Positions 27,572 through 34,133 of a stretch of 34,133 bases of DNA are shown in pieces. Each line of letters starts with the position of its first letter. Position 1 is the stretch's first letter. The notes under the pieces are model-generated. The model ran no database searches, was not told the origin of the DNA, and worked only from the letters and a program-made list of their open reading frames with translations. The stretch is from Candidatus Nomurabacteria bacterium (lineage in GTDB: Bacteria > Patescibacteriota > Minisyncoccia > Phycocordibacterales > UBA9973): contig JACPLQ010000014.1 in assembly GCA_016186435.1 (NCBI GenBank), positions 6,540 to 40,672 on the forward strand. Reading direction: 5' to 3'. The position numbers were made by a program, and so were the translations under genes.

Positions 27572-28468
27572 TCATTTTTTATAAGATAGCGTTTCGACAA
27601 CTAGGGAAGGATCGTCCTTTGCGATTTTTAAAACAGTGGTTAGAAATTTTAAGAAATGCCTAAAGTCATGAAATACTCCCTTTCTAATATTATTTCTAAA
27701 TTTACTTGAGAACCTCTTAGGTAAGTCCTCAGAATGTTTGCTGTCATATCGTAACAATCCTAGCTCTAAACGGCTTATAATTTCTTTATTGTTAACTTCC
27801 GGAAGTAAATCTACTCCCAAGTCCCGCAATTTTCTTATACACTGAAGTCCGAATCTCCATGCGTCCCTTTCGGCCTCAACCGATTGCTGGACATCCGAGA
27901 AATCAAGAGCTTGTCTTGTATGGGCAATCTCATGAAAGAGGGTCAAGGCCTCTACTTTTTTATATACATTCCACATTGCTCTTTCGCTAAAACCCTTTGG
28001 GGGATTGCCTCTACCAAAAGGCGGTATATTAATAGACGAACCTCCCCATGCTTTGAATTGCAGGTCAGGATCAATAACAATAGGAACACCCAAGGGTACT
28101 AGGCTCTTAGTGTTAAAAACTTTACCTTTTTTATTTACAAAAACTAGGTCTTCTAATTCGTATTCCTCTTCACCTGAAGAACTAACGGGGAAAATCTGGT
28201 GGATCTCTATGTCAGGAACATATTCAGTTTGAATGTCTATGTAGCTAGAAGTTCCTCGTATTGTTTGTATCTTAACCTGTCCGGGTTCTAATCCTATGCC
28301 TTTTAAGAACGAGGCGTATTTCCCCTTTTCTGCTTCGTAAATTTCTGCACTCGGGAATCGGGAATTAATATATTCACTAAAGGTGGCGGCAATTTTAATT
28401 TCAGGTTTGCCTGCAGTTTTATCAAGATTTTCCGCCTGGCTTGATTTTTTTGAATTTTCTAAATTCAT
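27572..28468 (-). CDS. putative zinc metallopeptidase (HEXXH)
   Basis: A 298-aa protein on the minus strand. LTLFHEIAHTRQ (His179, Glu180, His183) is a zinc-peptidase HEXXH motif and EAERDAW about 15 residues later offers a third ligand glutamate, as in gluzincin-like enzymes. The N-terminal 170 residues are not recognised; the C-terminal 90 are helical and basic. No signal peptide or membrane helix. Activity is inferred from the motif only. It is alone, flanked by non-coding repeats, and divergent from the large ATPase gene. Confidence 0.65.
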   Translation of the reverse strand: MNLENSKKSSQAENLDKTAGKPEIKIAATFSEYINSRFPSAEIYEAEKGKYASFLKGIGLEPGQVKIQTIRGTSSYIDIQTEYVPDIEIHQIFPVSSSGEEEYELEDLVFVNKKGKVFNTKSLVPLGVPIVIDPDLQFKAWGGSSINIPPFGRGNPPKGFSERAMWNVYKKVEALTLFHEIAHTRQALDFSDVQQSVEAERDAWRFGLQCIRKLRDLGVDLLPEVNNKEIISRLELGLLRYDSKHSEDLPKRFSSKFRNNIRKGVFHDFRHFLKFLTTVLKIAKDDPSLVVETLSYKK

Positions 28469-28577
28469 GCCCTAATTTTATCATATGCCAATTTATTATG
28501 CCCGACCTTATGCTCAGTAGTCAAAATCCACTAACCTATGTTAAAATTAGTACGTAATTAATTACGTAATTAAATTC

Positions 28578-28646
28578 CCTCACCCCTGACCCCTCTCCAT
28601 AATTTATTTATGGAGAGGGGTGGATGCAGTAGCAGACGGGGTGAGG
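28578..28646 (+). repeat. CCTCACCCC-type palindromic repeat, copy 3
   Basis: Outer arms CCTCACCCC (28578-28586) and GGGGTGAGG (28638-28646) are perfect complements. Inside are a 13-bp stem (28590-28602 with 28608-28620) and a small TGC-AGTA-GCA arm. Eight Ts follow, so it may terminate plus-strand transcription. Opposite orientation to copy 1. Confidence 0.85.
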
Positions 28647-28664
28647 TTTTTTTTAATTTTATTG

Positions 28665-28670
28665 TATACT
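28665..28670 (+). promoter_or_regulatory. -10-like box 6 nt before the ATPase gene
   Basis: TATACT, 6 nt, ATG 28677. No -35 seen. Fits the leaderless pattern. Confidence 0.5.
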
Positions 28671-28676
28671 TAACCC

Positions 28677-31442
28677 ATGGTGCCGACATTCTTTAAGGAA
28701 ATGCCGAAGTTTAAGACGCCCGAAGAAGAGCTGGATTATTTGCGCGCGCACGTGAAATCAAGGGAAGAAGAACTTATACAAACCGGGCAAGTGGAACGCG
28801 CGGCGGAAAATGCGACTCGGGAAATTATGAGCGAGTACAGAAGTATTCCGGCGGAAAAAGTAGTTCATAAAGATAATATTATAGGCGAGGATGAGGCGGA
28901 AAAGATAGTATTGGCCTTAAAGCCTGAGTCTCACGACGCTATCATGGAAGAGCTTTTAGGTATTGTCGTCACTAAGGGAATACGAAACGCGCTTTCTATC
29001 ATGGAAGGAATGAACAGCGCGCACATAGACGACGATTTTCATCGGTTGTTGGTTCAATATATAAAAACAGGGCAAGTGATATCGGATTTTAAAGAAGGAA
29101 CCCCTCTCTATAAATCGCTTAACATGACGCTTTTTGAAATTACCCTGCCGCCGCCCGAAGATGAGGCAGATAAATCAAAAAATTTCAAAGAATTCATTGG
29201 TGCGATGGAACAGTTTTACGCAGGGATGCAGTCTATCGCAGAAGGCAAATACAACGAAAAAGAAAATTATTTTACTTTAGAAGTAGCGCTCGGCAACCAA
29301 AGCGACGAGGTCGTAGTATACGCTGCTATTCCAAACAAACACTTGTCTCTTTTTGAAAAACAAATCTTGGCTTTTTATCATAACGCAAAAATTCGCGAAG
29401 TGACGGACGACTACAATATATTTAATGAACGCGGAGGCTCAGTAGGCGCCTATGCCTCGTTTTCAGAACGCGCGGTGATGCCTATCAAGACTTACGACAA
29501 TATAGAGCACGATCCCATGAATCCGATATTGAACGTATTTTCAAAACTAAAAACCACAGGCGAAGGCGCGGCAATCCAGCTCATCATAGCGCCGGCAGGA
29601 GATAAATTCATAAATGAGTTTCATAAGATTCTGGACGACGTGAAAGACGGCATTTCCGTAAAACATGCTTCGGATAATTTCTATAAATTTCATAAAGCTT
29701 TCACTAAAGCGGGCAAAGAATTAATTTTTGGCAAAAAAGAGCACACAGATGAGAAAAAGGAAAAATATATGAAAGGCAGGCGCGCTGTAGACGAAGGAGC
29801 TGCGGAGAAGATCGGCAATAAAATAAAAAGCACCATCATGAAGGCAAATATCCGCGTGATTGCTTCGGGAGAGACCAAAGAGCGGGCGGAAGCGATATTG
29901 AAAGAAATAGAATCATCATTCAATCAATTTTCCGAAGCTGCAAGCAACTCTTTCGTTTTTGAAGTACTGCATGGAAGCGATTTAAAAAAGCTTTTCCATG
30001 ATTTTTCTTACCGCACATTTTCCCACGATAAAATTCTGCCGATGAATTTAAAGGAATTGTCTTCAGTGTTTCATTTCCCTGTGGGTATCGGAAGCCAGCC
30101 TCAATTAAAAGAAGCAAAGGCCGGTATCGCGCCGGCGCCGATGGAAATGGGACAAGAAGGAATAATCCTCGGAGTAAACAGCTATCGAGGCAAAAACACG
30201 GAAATTCATCTGGCGCGCGAGGATCGCATGCGGCATTTTTATGTTATCGGCCAGACTGGTACCGGTAAGACAAACATCATGCTCAATATGATTACCCAAG
30301 ACATAAAAAATGGCGACGGCTGTTGTTATATTGATCCGCACGGCACCGATATTCAGACGATTCTTTCCCGCATCCCAAAAGAGCGTATTGATGATGTCAT
30401 CTATTTTGATCCGGCTTATACGGCCCGGCCTATGGGACTAAACATGCTGGAATACGATTCCAAATATCCGGAGCAGAAGACTTTTGTAGTAAATGAAATG
30501 ATGGGAATTTTTAACAAGCTTTTTGATATGAAAGTCGGCGGCGGAGCTATGTTTGAACAGTATTTCAGAAATAGCGCGTTTTTGGTCATGGAAGATCCGG
30601 AATCCGGTTCCACTTTGCTTGAGATCACCCGTGTTTTGGGCGATAAAGAGTTTCGGGACATGAAACTGGCAAAATGCAAAAACCCAATCATCAAACAGTT
30701 CTGGGTTTCTGCCGAGCAGACGACGGGGGATCAGTCGCTTGCAAACTTTGTGCCTTATATTTCCTCCAAATTTGACAACTTTATTTCCAACGACATTATG
30801 CGCCCCGTAGTGCTTCAGCAGAATTCTGTTTTCAATTTCAGAAAGATCATGGATGAGAAGAAAATTCTTCTGGTTAATCTTTCCAAAGGCCGGCTCGGGG
30901 ATATAAATGCAAACCTTATCGGTTTGGTGTTGGTAGGCAAGATTCAAATGGCCGCGCTCTCGCGCGTGGATATGTTCGGCAAGCCCATGAACGATTTTTA
31001 CTTGTATATTGATGAATTTCAAAACGTAACTACGGATTCTATCGCTTCTATTTTGTCTGAAGCTCGAAAATACAGACTGTCATTAAACATAGCCCATCAG
31101 TACATCAGCCAGCTTGAAGAAAATATTAAAAATGCTGTCTTTGGAAATGTCGGCTCTCTGGCCGTGTTCCGAGTCGGCACTGAAGATGCTACATTTCTGG
31201 AGCCAAAATTCAAACCGCAGTTTTCTGCGCAGGATATTACCAAGCTCGATAATTATAACGCTTACATAAATATGCTGGTAAACGGCCAGCCGACAAAACC
31301 GTTTAATTTAAAAACTCTGGCTCCGGAAGCGGGTAATCCTGATATTGTAGATAATCTTAAAGAACTCTCGTACGTAAAATACGGCCGCGACAGAGCAGAA
31401 GTGGAGGCCGAAATCATGGGAAGATATAGCTCAATGGAATAA
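28677..31442 (+). CDS. VirB4/TraD-like DNA-transfer or pilus ATPase
   Basis: A 921-aa protein. About 520 residues of mostly helical sequence without known motif precede the motor domain: Walker A FYVIGQTGTGKTN (about residues 521-533), CCYIDPHGTDI soon after, and Walker B FYLYIDEFQNV (about 773-783), then SEARKYRLSLNIAHQYISQL. This is the FtsK/HerA-type fold of type IV secretion coupling and VirB4 proteins (TraM-recognition or DUF87-like domain). No membrane helices are obvious. No other secretion genes are adjacent; such lone ATPases are common in Parcubacteria and may serve DNA uptake with the pilins. The methyltransferase gene follows by 1 nt. Confidence 0.85.
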   Translation: MVPTFFKEMPKFKTPEEELDYLRAHVKSREEELIQTGQVERAAENATREIMSEYRSIPAEKVVHKDNIIGEDEAEKIVLALKPESHDAIMEELLGIVVTKGIRNALSIMEGMNSAHIDDDFHRLLVQYIKTGQVISDFKEGTPLYKSLNMTLFEITLPPPEDEADKSKNFKEFIGAMEQFYAGMQSIAEGKYNEKENYFTLEVALGNQSDEVVVYAAIPNKHLSLFEKQILAFYHNAKIREVTDDYNIFNERGGSVGAYASFSERAVMPIKTYDNIEHDPMNPILNVFSKLKTTGEGAAIQLIIAPAGDKFINEFHKILDDVKDGISVKHASDNFYKFHKAFTKAGKELIFGKKEHTDEKKEKYMKGRRAVDEGAAEKIGNKIKSTIMKANIRVIASGETKERAEAILKEIESSFNQFSEAASNSFVFEVLHGSDLKKLFHDFSYRTFSHDKILPMNLKELSSVFHFPVGIGSQPQLKEAKAGIAPAPMEMGQEGIILGVNSYRGKNTEIHLAREDRMRHFYVIGQTGTGKTNIMLNMITQDIKNGDGCCYIDPHGTDIQTILSRIPKERIDDVIYFDPAYTARPMGLNMLEYDSKYPEQKTFVVNEMMGIFNKLFDMKVGGGAMFEQYFRNSAFLVMEDPESGSTLLEITRVLGDKEFRDMKLAKCKNPIIKQFWVSAEQTTGDQSLANFVPYISSKFDNFISNDIMRPVVLQQNSVFNFRKIMDEKKILLVNLSKGRLGDINANLIGLVLVGKIQMAALSRVDMFGKPMNDFYLYIDEFQNVTTDSIASILSEARKYRLSLNIAHQYISQLEENIKNAVFGNVGSLAVFRVGTEDATFLEPKFKPQFSAQDITKLDNYNAYINMLVNGQPTKPFNLKTLAPEAGNPDIVDNLKELSYVKYGRDRAEVEAEIMGRYSSME

Positions 31443-31443
31443 A

Positions 31444-32085
31444 ATGAAATCAAGAGATTCCTTTTTTATTAAACCAACAGTAGAGAAAAAAGAAACTCCA
31501 AATGAGTCAAATTTCGAAGATGATGGTCAAGCATATTTTGAAAGATATATGAGGGATTTAGGATTATCAAAAGAAGATCTATCAAAAAAAATTCTCGATG
31601 TAGGAAGTAATACAGGAGATTTCGCAAATTGGGCTAAGCAAAATAATGTCAGTGGAAATATTTTTAGCCTTGAGCCTTGGGCAATTTCAAATGAAAGAAC
31701 TAAAAGTGTTCGAGCTCGAGCAGAGGCTATACCTTTTAAAGACAATTCTTTTGATTTTGTTGTGTCTGATTGTGCTATTCCAAATATATTTCTGGGAGAA
31801 AAGGATGTGAAGGAAAAAGTGTATGGCAGTTTATTTGAAATGCTTAGAGTTACAAAACCTGGTGGCGAAATTCGGCTAGGAAAGATTGTCAAAGGAGTCC
31901 TATATCCATCTCAGAGAGAACTTCTTCTGGCCCTAGATGAAACACTGAGAGAACTTAAAGAAATTTTCAAAGTCGAGATAGAGGAAGTTTATCTTCCAGG
32001 GTCGGATCATTTTGAGCCGGCAGAAAGCGAACATGCCGGTAAGTTATTATTACAATCCTACTTTATAAAAATTAAAAAACCTTAA
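31444..32085 (+). CDS. class I SAM-dependent methyltransferase
   Basis: A 213-aa protein. LDVGSNTGDFANWA is motif I (SAM binding), IFSLEPW the acidic loop, RAEAIPFKDNSFDFVVSD motif II-like and LRVTKPGGEIRLG motif III-like. This is the ubiquinone/small-molecule methyltransferase pattern. The N-terminal 50 residues are polar and specific. The substrate cannot be told. It is coupled to the ATPase gene, which may be chance. Confidence 0.82.
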   Translation: MKSRDSFFIKPTVEKKETPNESNFEDDGQAYFERYMRDLGLSKEDLSKKILDVGSNTGDFANWAKQNNVSGNIFSLEPWAISNERTKSVRARAEAIPFKDNSFDFVVSDCAIPNIFLGEKDVKEKVYGSLFEMLRVTKPGGEIRLGKIVKGVLYPSQRELLLALDETLRELKEIFKVEIEEVYLPGSDHFEPAESEHAGKLLLQSYFIKIKKP

Positions 32086-32121
32086 TTTGCAAAACAACTT
32101 TTTTCTGCTAGTATAGCTATT

Positions 32122-32706
32122 ATGAAACACCCAAAAGAAGAAGTAACGTTTGTCATGTTGAAGCCAGATGGTGTCCGCAAAGGTCTCATTGGCGAAGTTA
32201 TAAAGCGCTTTGAGCAGCGTGATTTAAAAATAGTCGCGCTTGAAATGTTTCAACCGACGCATGAACTCATCGATACTCATTATCCGAAAGATGAAGCATG
32301 GATTACTCGTTTGGGCGAAAAGACCAAAAATACTTATGAGAAGTATGGTTATGATTTAATTGCTGATTTTGGTACGGAAGATACTTCTAAAATTGGCCCC
32401 GAGGTCCGCAAATGGCTTATCAGTTTCATGACTAGCGCGCCCTTAGTGAAAATGGTGGTAAAGGGGACGCATGCAGTAGATGTAGTCCGCAAAATTGCAG
32501 GAGAGACTATGCCGTACAAAGCAGATATGGGTACTATCCGCGGAGATTTCTCAAATGATTCTCCCGCTTTGGCTAATAAGGAAAAAAGAGCAGTTATGAA
32601 TATTCTCCACTGCTCCGAAACTCCGGAAGAGGCAGAACACGAAATCAAACATTGGTTTGGCAATAGCGAAACATACGACTACAAGCGCTTCGGAGTGGAC
32701 GAGTAA
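32122..32706 (+). CDS. ndk: nucleoside diphosphate kinase
   Basis: A 194-aa enzyme making NTPs from NDPs. TFVMLKPDGVRKGLIGEVI is the N-terminal strand and Kpn start; GTIRGDFS and NILHCSET hold the conserved RGD-F and the phosphohistidine (His of N-x-x-H). Usual length is about 140; here about 45 extra residues lie after the Kpn region (ITRLGEKTKNTYEKYGYDL onwards). A late TATAGC/TAGTAT box is just upstream of the ATG. Confidence 0.93.
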   Translation: MKHPKEEVTFVMLKPDGVRKGLIGEVIKRFEQRDLKIVALEMFQPTHELIDTHYPKDEAWITRLGEKTKNTYEKYGYDLIADFGTEDTSKIGPEVRKWLISFMTSAPLVKMVVKGTHAVDVVRKIAGETMPYKADMGTIRGDFSNDSPALANKEKRAVMNILHCSETPEEAEHEIKHWFGNSETYDYKRFGVDE

Positions 32707-32711
32707 TCTCT

Positions 32712-33272
32712 ATGTATGAAGTTGAAGTAAAGGCGCGGTTGAAAAACAGGGAAGCTGTAATAAAAAAACTGAATGATTTTGGCTGTAAATTTGGAGAAGA
32801 ACTTCATCAGGTTGACCATATATTTAATCAAGAAGGAGTTGATTTTCCTCCGCCACTCAATTCGCCTGTCTTGCGAGTGCGAAAACAGAACGATATTTAT
32901 CTTTTTACTTTAAAAATTTCCCAAGGCAACAGAACTGATTCCCTTGAGAGAGAAATAGAAATAAAAGACGGAGAAAAAATGATTGAAATTCTAAAACTTA
33001 TAAAATGGAAGGAGACTATTTTGGTAGATAAAAAAAGAATCAAAACCAACGTAAAAGACATGGAAATTGTGCTTGATACGGTAAAAGACCTAGGAGAATT
33101 TATTGAAGCAGAAAAGATTGTTGTAAATGAAAGTCAGGAAGATAGAAAGAAAATTCAAGAGGAGCTATTTGATTTTCTGGAAACACTGGGCATCCCAAAA
33201 GAAGATCATGTGGTTGGGGGCAAGTACGATATTATGCTGGAAGAAGTATATGAAAAACTAGTAATAAAATAA
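32712..33272 (+). CDS. CYTH-domain protein
   Basis: A 186-aa CYTH (CyaB / thiamine triphosphatase) fold protein. EVEVKARL is the E-x-E-x-K motif that binds metal and triphosphate; LRVRKQND, FTLKIS and EREIEI continue the tunnel strands. Length and the pattern of acidic and basic pairs fit class IV adenylate cyclase-like enzymes, but triphosphatase activity is equally possible. It begins 5 nt after ndk. Confidence 0.85.
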   Translation: MYEVEVKARLKNREAVIKKLNDFGCKFGEELHQVDHIFNQEGVDFPPPLNSPVLRVRKQNDIYLFTLKISQGNRTDSLEREIEIKDGEKMIEILKLIKWKETILVDKKRIKTNVKDMEIVLDTVKDLGEFIEAEKIVVNESQEDRKKIQEELFDFLETLGIPKEDHVVGGKYDIMLEEVYEKLVIK

Positions 33273-33275
33273 ATT

Positions 33276-33875
33276 ATGATAAAAGTTGTTATTTTTGATG
33301 CAGATGAAGTACTGGTTCACGGGAAAAGAAGATTTAGCGTGACACTTGCCGAGAAACATGATATTTCCCTTGAAACTACATTGCCATTTTTTATTGGACC
33401 CTTTCAGGAATGCTTAATTGGCGATAAAGATTTAAAAGAAACCGTTGCTCCATATTTAGAAAAGTGGGGATGGGACAAGGGCGTAGATGCCTTGCTTGAT
33501 TATTGGTTTAAGTTGGAGAGTGAAATAGACGCAGAGCTAGTTCAATATATTAAGGAGCTACGAGGCAAAGGCATACTATGTTTTCTTGCGACAAACAATG
33601 AAAAATATCGTTTTCAGTATATGATGGACAAGATGGGCTTAGTAAATGTGTTCGATAAGACATATGCTTCAGCCCATTTGGGCCACAAAAAACCTGATCA
33701 AAAATTCTTTTCAAAAATATTTCAAGAACTAGTAAATGTTCAAAAAAGTGAAATACTTTTTGTTGATGATAGTAGAGAAAATATACAAGGCGCTGAAGAT
33801 TTTGGTATTCATGCTGAGCACTACACAAATATCGCTAATTTAAAGAACAAAATTTCGCTTTTAAACTCGAAATAA
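33276..33875 (+). CDS. HAD-superfamily hydrolase
   Basis: A 199-aa haloacid dehalogenase-like protein. Motif I VVIFDADEVLVHG (nucleophile and acid Asp), motif II CFLATNN, motif III GHKKPDQKFF and motif IV ILFVDDSRENIQGA are all present, with a helical cap between I and II. Glu replaces the usual Gly after the second Asp. A small-molecule phosphatase is likely; the substrate is unknown. 3 nt after the CYTH gene, so ndk, CYTH and HAD may form one unit. Confidence 0.88.
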   Translation: MIKVVIFDADEVLVHGKRRFSVTLAEKHDISLETTLPFFIGPFQECLIGDKDLKETVAPYLEKWGWDKGVDALLDYWFKLESEIDAELVQYIKELRGKGILCFLATNNEKYRFQYMMDKMGLVNVFDKTYASAHLGHKKPDQKFFSKIFQELVNVQKSEILFVDDSRENIQGAEDFGIHAEHYTNIANLKNKISLLNSK

Positions 33876-33947
33876 TTCCGAAACAAAAACTGGAATCACC
33901 AGATAGAGGTTTAGCATCTATCTATATATATGCTATAGTTACTAACT

Positions 33948-34025
33948 ATGAGGAAGCAACCAATTGTAACAGATGAATATTACCACATATATACTTTGAA
34001 TTACGAAACTCCCAATTTCTCCTAA
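33948..34025 (+). pseudogene. N-terminal stub of a REP-associated (Y1) transposase
   Basis: 25 codons: MRKQPIVTDEYYHIYTLNYE and five more, then TAA. E-Y-Y-H-I-Y is the usual N-terminus of TnpA_REP (RAYT) proteins, where N-R-G normally follows. The frame stops, and a terminator follows at 34041, so only a stub remains. TATAGT lies 8 nt before the ATG. Confidence 0.55.
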
Positions 34026-34040
34026 AATGAGTTAAAATAC

Positions 34041-34064
34041 AAAAAGCACCGTATGGTGCTTTTT
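34041..34064. terminator. bidirectional Rho-independent terminator
   Basis: AAAAAGCACC, loop GTAT, GGTGCTTTTT: a 10-bp stem with A-run and T-run. The last about 70 bases of the window hold nothing else I can name. Confidence 0.85.
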
Positions 34065-34133
34065 GTTATGAATTCTTCAATTCAAAAATACAACAGTATT
34101 GTAACAAAAGTAAAGTTTTTCTTCAAGCAACTT

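Overview
The window is most likely from a Candidate Phyla Radiation bacterium (Patescibacteria, Parcubacteria-like). It carries the joined str, S10 and spc ribosomal clusters in standard order (rpsL to secY, then adk and map). rpmD (L30) is missing between rpsE and rplO, as is known for CPR genomes. S14 is the short zinc-ribbon form, L15 is shortened, recognisable Shine-Dalgarno sites are almost absent, and many small proteins are unassignable. TGA is used as a stop (rpsG), so the code appears standard. I assign the lineage from gene content and have not confirmed it by phylogeny.

Layout. 82-2033: rpsL and rpsG, then a RelE-type toxin-antitoxin cassette that ends in a second copy of the rpsG 3' end. 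2034-4747: small genes, a Y-shaped palindrome and fusA. 4750-7801: pyrD, pyrE and pyrF (the last steps of UMP synthesis) plus a small unknown gene. 7820-8443 (minus): a small sigma-70-like factor. 8471-17331: tuf, rpsJ, rplC, rplD, rplW, rplB, rpsS, rplV, rpsC, rplP, rpmC, rpsQ, rplN, rplX, rplE, interrupted after rplB by a GC-rich stretch with two tiny ORFs behind strong Shine-Dalgarno sites. 17335-20095: an island between rplE and rpsN (DUF5678-like protein with a retropepsin-like protease, an AbrB-like protein, and a duplicated pair of membrane protein plus type IV pilin-like protein). 20120-24159: a fresh promoter, then rpsN, rpsH, rplF, rplR, rpsE, rplO, secY. 24240-24955: a MazF-type cassette that ends in a second copy of the secY 3' end. 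24956-34133: cmk (minus), adk, map, a solo Cas2-like gene between palindromes, a putative metallopeptidase (minus), a VirB4/TraD-like ATPase, a methyltransferase, ndk, a CYTH protein, a HAD phosphatase and a stub of a REP-associated (Y1) transposase.

The most striking observation is that both toxin-antitoxin cassettes have the same design. Each lies directly downstream of an essential gene (rpsG, secY), and each ends in a displaced second copy of that gene's last 9-14 codons, stop and 3' hairpin. The two copies differ almost only at synonymous codon positions and by paired changes in the hairpin. This looks like integration at a gene 3' end in which incoming DNA replaced the end of the gene and pushed the resident end to the far side, as integrative elements do at tRNA genes. 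I see no integrase gene.

The window is also full of palindromic repeats. There are three copies of an 81-85 bp element with about 18-bp terminal inverted repeats, each starting directly after a stop codon and ending at the next start (before rplB, rplX, rpsH). Palindromes also occur in frame inside fusA, pyrD, rpsJ, rpsQ, rplF and rplR, and several hairpins span stop codons. A -10-like box lies exactly 6 nt upstream of ATG at several genes, which suggests leaderless transcripts. No tRNA, rRNA or CRISPR array was recognised.
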